Notes under the pieces: generated by a model | Database searches by the model: none | What the model was told of the DNA's origin: nothing | What the model saw: the letters and a program-made list of their open reading frames with translations, nothing else | Assembly: GCA_023653115.1 (NCBI GenBank) | Contig: JAMNXO010000002.1 | Location: 124,001 to 188,000 of the forward strand | Source: Erythrobacter sp. | Lineage (GTDB): Bacteria; Pseudomonadota; Alphaproteobacteria; Sphingomonadales; Sphingomonadaceae | Length of the DNA stretch: 64,000 nucleotides | Direction: 5' to 3' | In this document: positions 53,768 to 64,000 of the stretch, one piece after another | Numbering within the stretch: the first letter of the stretch is position 1 | Layout of the letters: each line of letters opens with the position of its first letter | Program-made: the position numbers and the translations under genes

Positions 53768-54493
53768 TCAGCAGCCCATCTGTGCGGCCAGATCGGTCAG
53801 GCTCGTAGCCGACCATTCCCACGACTGTGCGTAATGCGCGTCAGGTGCCGGCGCGCCGCCATATTCGTCCGGGCGGTCGACATAGGCCGTCAGCAGCCCG
53901 CAGCCACGCGCAGCGGCGAGATCGCCGTGATGCGCGGCAACGAGGCATAGCTCACCCGGCGCGATACCCAGCACTTCGGCGGTGCGCAGATAGGCTTGGC
54001 GGTCGGGCTTGTAGGCCCCGCTGATCTCCGCGCCGAGGATCGCGTCCCACGGCAAGCCAGCGCGCCGCGCCATGGCGAGCAGCAGCGCGACATTCCCGTT
54101 CGAGAGCGTGACAATCGGCAGACGCCCCTTTAGCCGTGTAAGCCCCTCGACTGCATCCGGCCATGGATCGAGCCGGTGCCAGGCGCGATTCCAGTCAGCA
54201 AGCAGCGCCTCGTCGAGGCCTTCAGGGTCGATATCGCGTTCGCGCAGGGCCGCTTCGAGCATCTCGCGGTGGAGCACATCGAGCACCGCGAAAGCGCGGC
54301 CCGATTTGCGCATCCCGATCATCGCCGCGATATACTGCCCCCGCCACGCATCGGCGAAAGCGGCCGCTTCGACATCGTCTCGCCCGATCGCCGTGAGAAA
54401 CGCCGCAGACTCGCGCGTGATGCTGGTGCGCCAGTCGACGACTGTGCCGAACACGTCGAATGCGAGCGCCTTTGGAAGGACCGAAGCGGACAT
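53768..54493 (-). CDS. Haloacid dehalogenase, type II-like HAD hydrolase
   Basis: A 241-residue HAD-superfamily enzyme closely resembling (S)-2-haloacid dehalogenases. Motif I is AFDVFGTVVDWRTSI with the nucleophile aspartate at about residue 13. Motif II is VTLSNGN, motif III is around GAYKPDRQAYLRTAEVLG, and motif IV is LVAAHHGDLAAARGCGL. The DVFGT(V)VDW start is characteristic of type II dehalogenases rather than phosphatases. It starts three bases after the gltD stop on the same strand and so may be read through from gltBD. Confidence 0.9.
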   Translation of the reverse strand: MSASVLPKALAFDVFGTVVDWRTSITRESAAFLTAIGRDDVEAAAFADAWRGQYIAAMIGMRKSGRAFAVLDVLHREMLEAALRERDIDPEGLDEALLADWNRAWHRLDPWPDAVEGLTRLKGRLPIVTLSNGNVALLLAMARRAGLPWDAILGAEISGAYKPDRQAYLRTAEVLGIAPGELCLVAAHHGDLAAARGCGLLTAYVDRPDEYGGAPAPDAHYAQSWEWSATSLTDLAAQMGC

Positions 54494-54496
54494 GCC

Positions 54497-55933
54497 TCAG
54501 CGCGGCAGTTCGCTAACCCCCATCAGCGCTTCGTCGACGCTGCGTGCGCATTGGCGGCCTTCGCGGATTGCCCAGACGACGAGGCTCTGCCCGCGCCGCA
54601 TATCGCCGCAGGCGAACACGCCCGGCTCGCTGGTGGCGTAGCTTTCGGTATCGGCATCGACATTGCCGCGCGGGCTCAGCGCCACGCCCGCCTGTTCGAG
54701 CAGCCCGGCCTTCTTCGGCCCGACAAAGCCCATGGCGAGCAGGATCAGATCGGCCGGGATGGTGAACTCGCTGCCCGCGACTTCCTGCATCTGCCCGCCG
54801 ACCCATTCGACGCGCACGCATTCGAGCCCGGTCATTGTCTCGCCGTCGCCCAGCACGCGCTTGGCCAGCACGGCCCAGTCGCGCTCGACGCCTTCCTGGT
54901 GGCTGGAGGAGGTGCGCAGCTTCATCGGCCAATCGGGCCAGGTCAGCGCCTTGTCTTCCTTTTCCGGCGGCTTGGGCATGATTTCGAGCTGGGTGACGCT
55001 TTTTGCGCCCTGCCGGTTCGAGGTGCCGACACAGTCGCTCCCCGTATCGCCGCCGCCCAGCACCACCACGTGCTTGCCGGTGGCGGTGAGGCTGCCGCGC
55101 GGGGCAGCGCGCAGTTCGTCGTCGCCTGCGACGCGCTTGTTCTGCTGGGTCAGGAATTCCATCGCCATCCGCACGCCGGGCATTTCCGCGCCGGGGATCG
55201 CCAGCGGCCGCGCATCTTCCGCGCCGCCGGCCAGCACCACCGCATCGAAATTCTCGCGCAGGGACTGGAACGACACATCAACGCCGACTTCCTTGGAGGT
55301 TTTGAACGTCACCCCTTCGGCTTCCATCTGCTGGCAGCGGCGGTTGATGAGGTGCTTTTCCATCTTGAAGTCGGGGATGCCGTAACGCAGCAAGCCGCCG
55401 ACCCGATCGGACTTTTCGAACACGGTGACGCTATGCCCCGCGCGTGCCAGCTGCTGCGCGCAGGCGAGCCCGGCGGGGCCGGAACCGACCACCGCGACCG
55501 ACTTGCCGGTCTTGCTCTCGGGCAGCTTGGGCGTGATCCAGCCTTCCTTCCACCCGCGATCGACGATGGCGCATTCGATCGATTTGATGGTGACCGGCTG
55601 ATCAATGATGTTGAGCGTGCAAGCCGCCTCGCACGGGGCGGGGCAGATGCGGCCGGTGAATTCGGGGAAGTTGTTGGTGGTGTGCAGCATATCCAGCGCA
55701 CGCTTCCAGTCCGCCTCGTAGACGAGGTGGTTCCAGTCCGGGATCATGTTGTTCACCGGACAGCCGTTGTGGCAGTAGGGAATCCCGCAATTCATGCAGC
55801 GCGAGGCCTGCGCGCCCAGCGTTGCATCATCCGGCTGGATGACGAATTCGCGGTAGTTCTTCAGCCGCTCTTTCGGATCGAGATAATCCCGCTCGCGGCG
55901 GTCCAGCTCGAGAAATCCGGTTTCCTTGCCCAC
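54497..55933 (-). CDS. gltD: Glutamate synthase small (beta) subunit
   Basis: GltD feeds NADPH electrons to the large subunit for glutamate synthesis. The 478 residues show the N-terminal cysteine clusters [20 protein letters not shown] and [11 protein letters not shown] (4Fe-4S ligands). Next come the FAD site [19 protein letters not shown] and the NADPH site [24 protein letters not shown], then the closing [23 protein letters not shown]. It follows gltB on the same strand across a 126-base gap that contains a hairpin repeat. Confidence 0.97.
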   Translation of the reverse strand: MGKETGFLELDRRERDYLDPKERLKNYREFVIQPDDATLGAQASRCMNCGIPYCHNGCPVNNMIPDWNHLVYEADWKRALDMLHTTNNFPEFTGRICPAPCEAACTLNIIDQPVTIKSIECAIVDRGWKEGWITPKLPESKTGKSVAVVGSGPAGLACAQQLARAGHSVTVFEKSDRVGGLLRYGIPDFKMEKHLINRRCQQMEAEGVTFKTSKEVGVDVSFQSLRENFDAVVLAGGAEDARPLAIPGAEMPGVRMAMEFLTQQNKRVAGDDELRAAPRGSLTATGKHVVVLGGGDTGSDCVGTSNRQGAKSVTQLEIMPKPPEKEDKALTWPDWPMKLRTSSSHQEGVERDWAVLAKRVLGDGETMTGLECVRVEWVGGQMQEVAGSEFTIPADLILLAMGFVGPKKAGLLEQAGVALSPRGNVDADTESYATSEPGVFACGDMRRGQSLVVWAIREGRQCARSVDEALMGVSELPR

Positions 55934-55960
55934 GAGGTCAAATCTCCGATTGGGCCGAAG

Positions 55961-56040
55961 CCCCCGCGAAGGCGGGGGTCCAGCTGATTTTGATGTTGCG
56001 CGCCAAACTGGCGTTATCTGGGCCCCTGCCTGCGCAGGGG
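55961..56040. repeat. Paired-hairpin intercistronic repeat in gltB-gltD
   Basis: Two 7-bp hairpins bracket the gap: CCCCCGC-GAAG-GCGGGGG (55961-55978) and CCCCTGC-CTGC-GCAGGGG (56023-56040). A smaller CGCCA/TGGCG stem lies between them. This mirror arrangement (..GCGGGGGTCCAG.. then ..CTGGGCCCCTGC..) is a common style of dispersed intergenic repeat in sphingomonads. Inside the gltBD transcript it may protect or process the mRNA as REP elements do. Confidence 0.65.
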
Positions 56041-56059
56041 TGACGAAGGTGCATGGAGG

Positions 56060-60700
<4,641 letters not shown>

Positions 60701-60779
60701 GGCAAAAGTCCGATCTGTCAGATGCCGACAGGCGCGTTGTGGCGGTTACAGGCCGAACGGGCGCATGGCGGCGATTATT

Positions 60780-60817
60780 CCGGGCAAGGGTCAGCGCAGG
60801 CGGCCTGCCTTGCCCGG
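60780..60817 (-). promoter_or_regulatory. Strong stem-loop in the gltB upstream region
   Basis: A perfect 9-bp stem CCGGGCAAG/CTTGCCCGG encloses a smaller GCAGG/CCTGC stem, about 80 bases before the gltB ATG. No T-tract follows on the gltB strand. It could be a leader structure or the terminator of plus-strand transcription. The rest of 60701-60967 is unremarkable except for an AT-rich stretch (60865-60905) that may hold the gltB promoter. Confidence 0.35.
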
Positions 60818-60967
60818 TTTGCGCCCTCATGCCGACAGGAAGAGGTTTTGGCAATGGGTTTGCGCGAAGTATTATTTCTCGCAGACCTATTCAGACTATA
60901 AATAGATTGCGCCGCTTGCATCGATTGGACCAGCAGCTTGCAGGATTTGCGGGAATCGCCCGCTGGC

Positions 60968-61894
60968 TCAGGCGGCCCCGCGCAGCTCCTGCAGGCGGCC
61001 GAGCGCTTCGCGCAGCGGCGCGTTCTGGGTCTGGGCTTCGCTCTCGCGGCTCAGTGCAGCTAGTGCGCGAAGGGCTTCTGCCAGCGCTGCATCGCGCGCG
61101 GCAAGGCCGGCGCTGCTGGTCGGGGCGGACTGGTGTTCGTGAACCGCGGCCGCAAAGCGTTCGACCATCTGGATCAGGCTGAGTTCGCTGGTCGGCACAG
61201 CCCGCAGGCGCTCGATGGCGCTCGGGCTGACGGGGCGCGGTGCCGTGCGACGTGCAGGGGTGGCGGGTTCCGGAGCGGGCGCTGCCTGGGCGGCAAAATC
61301 AACCGGCTCCTCGACCCACACCGCGTTGCGGCCCGGCAGAGCGGCGAACTGCGCAAGATCCAGTGCCAGCGGCGCCGCAGCCTCGGGAGCGGCGGTTTCC
61401 ACCACTGCCAGTGGCGCAGGTGCAGCCGCGACTTCGGGTGTCGGCGCGGTTGCGGGTTCGGCGCGGCTTTCGGCGACAGAAAACGGCATGGCCTCGACCG
61501 GCGCGTCGAAGCTGACGCTGCCGAGTTCGCTTGCCGGATCGATGGTGCGCACATGGCGCACGGCCATGGCGGCGATGGACGGCGTGTCCTTGCGAGGGCG
61601 CGGCTTGCTGGCGAGCGTCATGCCGAGCACGAGCATCAGGCCGCCGGTCGCCAGCGCGGCGAGCCCGATCAGCGCAAAGCGCGACAATTCGTCAAACGCG
61701 CCAAGGCCGATGTTTGCGGCGGCGGCAAGCACGGATCCGGCCGGGAGCACAAAGGTGACCAATCCCCCCAGCAGCGCGCCCCATACGGCGAGGATCGGGA
61801 CGAACAGCCGGTGAGCCCTGAGCGCCGGGCGTGCGCGGCGCGTTGTCCGGCCGCGTCGTTGCTGTTCCGCCTTGCTTTCCTGCCCGCCTGCCAT
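60968..61894 (-). CDS. Hypothetical membrane protein with Ala/Pro-rich tail
   Basis: A protein of about 308 residues. A basic N-terminus (EQQRRGRTTRRARPALRAHR) leads into two membrane segments (LFVPILAVWGALLGGLVTFVLPAG and FALIGLAALATGGLMLVLGMTLA). After these comes a long low-complexity Ala/Pro/Glu region and a C-terminal helical stretch (SELSLIQMVERFAAAVHEHQ ... ALGRLQELRGAA). No family was recognised. I prefer the ATG at 61894; the one at 61921 would overlap the glycosyltransferase gene by 20 bases. It is probably cotranscribed with that glycosyltransferase. Confidence 0.75.
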   Translation of the reverse strand: MAGGQESKAEQQRRGRTTRRARPALRAHRLFVPILAVWGALLGGLVTFVLPAGSVLAAAANIGLGAFDELSRFALIGLAALATGGLMLVLGMTLASKPRPRKDTPSIAAMAVRHVRTIDPASELGSVSFDAPVEAMPFSVAESRAEPATAPTPEVAAAPAPLAVVETAAPEAAAPLALDLAQFAALPGRNAVWVEEPVDFAAQAAPAPEPATPARRTAPRPVSPSAIERLRAVPTSELSLIQMVERFAAAVHEHQSAPTSSAGLAARDAALAEALRALAALSRESEAQTQNAPLREALGRLQELRGAA

Positions 61895-61901
61895 GCGCCC
61901 G

Positions 61902-63173
61902 TTACCCTGCCTTGCGTTCATGCCCGGCGGCGGCGTGGGTTACACCGCCTGCATGGGCTTGCTCTCCGGCTAGCAAGATATGGTAAACAGAAAGATAATC
62001 CCGCGCGTTGGCGGCCCAGTCGTGGCGGGTGCGGACATGGGTCTGGGCGCGGTCTTTCATCGCCTCCCAGCCAGCGCGCGCGCCGAACAGCTGACCAAGC
62101 GCGGCGGCGCAGGCGACCGGATCATCGGGCGCGAACAGCGTGCCGGTGTCGCCGTGGGTGATCAGCTCGCGGTGCCCGCCGACGCTGGAGGCCGCGACCA
62201 GCTTGCGCTGCGCCATCGCCTCGAGCGGCTTCAGCGGTGTGACCAGATCGGTCAGGCGCTGGGCCTTGCGGGGACAGGCCAGCACATCGATCAGCGAATA
62301 ATAGCGCTCCACGTCCGTGTGCGGCACGCGCCCGGTGAAGATCACCGCCTCCGGCTCGGGCAGGGCGGCGGCGGCGGCGCGCCAGGCGGCGTCCATCGGC
62401 CCTGCGCCCACCAGCAGCAGCCGCGCCTCCGGGTGGGTGCGCCGCAGGATCGGCATGGCGGCGATCAGATCATCGACGCCCTCGTAATCATAGAAGCTGC
62501 CGATATAGCCGATCACCGGCACATCGGGCGCAAGACCAAGCGCGCTCGCCAGCGCCGCGTCGCGCACCACCGGTTCGCCGAACAGCGACAGATCGACCCC
62601 GTTGGGCATGATCGCGATCCGCTCGGGCGCGATCCCGCGCGTGATCAGATCGTCGCGCAGCCCGTGGCAAATGGTGAACACCGCATCGGCCTGCCGCACC
62701 ACCCGCGTCTCGAGCGCGCGGGTGAGGCGGTATTTGAGGCTGCCTTGCGTGCCGGTGAGATTGCCCACTGCGGCATCTTCCCAGAAGGCGCGGATCTCGT
62801 AGACGAACGGTACGCCGAGCGCGCGCGCTGCTCGCTGCGCTGCCGCACCGCACAAGGCAGGCGAATGGGCATGGATGATGTCGGGCCGCCAGTCCTGCGC
62901 CAGCGCGTGGATCGCCGTGTCGAGCGCGGCGATCTCGGCCAGTTCGCGCAGCGGCGGCGGGCCTGACGGCGTGCCGGGGGTGCGGTGGAAGGTCAGCCCG
63001 TCGGCTTTCTCGGGCGAGGGACCATCCGGCGCTTCCAGATTGTGGCGCTGGCCGGTGATGCCGCGCACCTCCAGCCCGAGGCTCTCCTGCGCCTTGAGGA
63101 TCGCGCGGGTGCGGCAGGTGTAACCGCTGTGGAGCGGCAGCGAGTGATCAAGAACATGGAGCACACGGGTCAT
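61902..63173 (-). CDS. Group 1 glycosyltransferase of the XrtA/PEP-CTERM exopolysaccharide type
   Basis: A 423-residue GT4-family glycosyltransferase. The N-terminus RVLHVLDHSLPLHSGYTCRTRAIL is typical of the PEP-CTERM/XrtA-system glycosyltransferases (TIGR04063 type, from memory). The nucleotide-sugar domain shows IAIMPNGVDLSLF, VIGYIGSFYDYEGVDDLIAA and the E-x7-E region KPLEAMAQRKLVAASSVGGHRELI. It should add a sugar from an NDP donor to a lipid-linked exopolysaccharide at the inner membrane. The divergent genes at 63262 and 63493 belong to the same type of locus. Confidence 0.92.
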   Translation of the reverse strand: MTRVLHVLDHSLPLHSGYTCRTRAILKAQESLGLEVRGITGQRHNLEAPDGPSPEKADGLTFHRTPGTPSGPPPLRELAEIAALDTAIHALAQDWRPDIIHAHSPALCGAAAQRAARALGVPFVYEIRAFWEDAAVGNLTGTQGSLKYRLTRALETRVVRQADAVFTICHGLRDDLITRGIAPERIAIMPNGVDLSLFGEPVVRDAALASALGLAPDVPVIGYIGSFYDYEGVDDLIAAMPILRRTHPEARLLLVGAGPMDAAWRAAAAALPEPEAVIFTGRVPHTDVERYYSLIDVLACPRKAQRLTDLVTPLKPLEAMAQRKLVAASSVGGHRELITHGDTGTLFAPDDPVACAAALGQLFGARAGWEAMKDRAQTHVRTRHDWAANARDYLSVYHILLAGEQAHAGGVTHAAAGHERKAG

Positions 63174-63261
63174 CCGCGCAGACCTAGCGCAGGCGTGCTT
63201 AACGCGCCGTCAACTGCCCGGGGGTAAAGCTGTCCATCCGCGCCGCTGTGGAGCCGTTTTG

Positions 63262-63492
63262 ATGATCGACTATTTCGCGCTTGCCCTTGGCCATGGCCTG
63301 ATGGCCATTGCGCTGCTGCGGCTGGTGCTGCGCGACGATCTTGACGGCGATCCGCTGCTGGCGCGCCTGAAGGCCGATACGGCGGCCAACCGCAGTGCAA
63401 CAAGCAGCGCTGGCCGCAGCGCCGCCCGCAGGGCGCGCGAGGCACGCGGTGAGGAGACAGGGCAAGCCGACGACGGGGCACCGGGGCGATAA
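63262..63492 (+). CDS. Small hypothetical protein of the XrtA locus
   Basis: A 76-residue protein starting at the ATG 63262 with GGAG about nine bases upstream. A hydrophobic N-terminal segment (FALALGHGLMAIALLRLVL) is followed by a short, basic, alanine- and arginine-rich tail (SAGRSAARRAREARGEE). Its stop is immediately followed by the ATG of the O-glycosylation-ligase-like gene, so the two are coupled. It is divergent from the glycosyltransferase. No family was recognised; it may be an accessory membrane subunit. Confidence 0.65.
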   Translation: MIDYFALALGHGLMAIALLRLVLRDDLDGDPLLARLKADTAANRSATSSAGRSAARRAREARGEETGQADDGAPGR

Positions 63493-64000
63493 ATGATCGA
63501 CCTCGTCCTTCTTGCCTTTATCTTTTACGTCCTGCTGCTGGGGCTCAAGCGCCCGTTTCTGTGGGTACTGCTCTATGTCTATATCGACATCCTTGCGCCC
63601 CAGCGGATCGGCTATTCGCTGATTTCCACCATGCCGGTCTCGCTCATCGCCTTTGCCGCGGCTTTCGGCGGCTGGCTGGTGCTCGATCGCAAGGAAGGCG
63701 CGCGCTTCACCGTGCGGCAGGGACTGATGCTGGCGCTGCTGGCCTATTGCTGGTGGACAACCGGCAATGCAGATTTCCCCGCCGAGGCCGCGACCAAGTG
63801 GGACTGGGTGTGGAAGGCGCTATTGTTCGCGATCTTCCTGCCCTTCACGCTCTCCACCCGCGCGCGGATCGAGGCGCTGGGGCTGATGCTGGTGCTGGCG
63901 ATTGCCACCATTGTCATCGGCACCGGCATGAAGACCGTGCTGGGCGGCGGCGGCTATCAGAACCTCAAGTTCTTCGTGAACGACAACAGCGGGGTTTATG
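63493..64000 (+). CDS. Exosortase-A-associated O-glycosylation ligase-like membrane protein (partial)
   Basis: The frame runs off the right edge after 169 codons and is not in the ORF track. It begins MIDLVLLAFIFYVLLLGLKRPFLWVLLYVYIDILAPQRIGYS (quoted in parts) and has at least four membrane segments. KRPFLWVLLYVYIDILxPQRIGY with a following KWDWVWKALLFAIFLPF resembles the putative O-glycosylation ligases (Wzy/O-antigen-ligase fold) that accompany exosortase A. It would polymerise or transfer exopolysaccharide at the periplasmic face. With the GT at 61902 it marks the edge of an XrtA exopolysaccharide cluster to the right. Confidence 0.88.
   Translation, partial: MIDLVLLAFIFYVLLLGLKRPFLWVLLYVYIDILAPQRIGYSLISTMPVSLIAFAAAFGGWLVLDRKEGARFTVRQGLMLALLAYCWWTTGNADFPAEAATKWDWVWKALLFAIFLPFTLSTRARIEALGLMLVLAIATIVIGTGMKTVLGGGGYQNLKFFVNDNSGVY

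Overview
This GC-rich (by eye about two-thirds G+C) window looks like a chromosomal segment of an alphaproteobacterium of the order Sphingomonadales, most likely Erythrobacteraceae (Erythrobacter/Porphyrobacter type). The grounds are an alkane-hydroxylase-like CYP153 P450, a 180-kDa-type NAD-glutamate dehydrogenase, XrtA/PEP-CTERM exopolysaccharide genes at the right edge, many outer-membrane and Tat-exported enzymes, and sphingomonad-style intergenic hairpins. Genes are mostly housekeeping; I see no prophage, insertion sequence or CRISPR array. The only classic mobile-style cassette is one VapBC toxin-antitoxin module.

Layout. 1-7 kb: the 3' end of purH, a coupled small membrane protein plus msrA, a Zur-type Fur regulator, dxs, a small membrane protein, mlaA and an enoyl-CoA hydratase. 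7-13 kb: nnrU, a periplasmic FKBP, a pair of exported amidohydrolases (one lacking its metal ligands) and a POT peptide transporter. 13-17 kb: a GntR regulator, ihfB, an exact parS centromere site, a CPA2 antiporter, tRNA-Leu(UAA), a tandem PilZ protein and an exported msrB. 17-24 kb: CYP153, a NatAB-like ABC exporter, queG and a P450-type ferredoxin reductase. 24-33 kb: NAD-GDH, an operon of alpha/beta hydrolase, TPR protein and LLM oxidoreductase, and phoD. 33-36 kb: a membrane protein/HTH pair and thrS, which is preceded by what reads as a threonine-rich attenuator. 36-41 kb: DUF1223 protein, agmatine deiminase, a fused VapB antitoxin with VapC, and an M28 peptidase. 41-46 kb: glnE-bcp-DUF455 operon and an M23 peptidase closed by a strong terminator. 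46-54 kb: acyl-CoA ligase/P450 pair, YqiJ/flotillin pair, galU, murA and a dehalogenase. 54-64 kb: gltD and gltB, a membrane protein, and the edge of an XrtA exopolysaccharide locus.

Themes. Nitrogen assimilation is represented three times (NAD-GDH, glnE, gltBD). Methionine-sulfoxide repair is represented by MsrA and MsrB, both with export signals. The most interesting signals are non-coding: (1) a nine-threonine leader ORF followed by competing hairpins ahead of thrS; (2) a 97-nt dispersed element present twice without gaps, whose differences are largely compensatory base-pair swaps; (3) three copies of a palindrome with 32-36 bp arms and a loop of exactly 17 nt; (4) a 24-bp perfect palindrome containing an exact parS core. 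All functional calls are made by reading the sequence; no database search was run.
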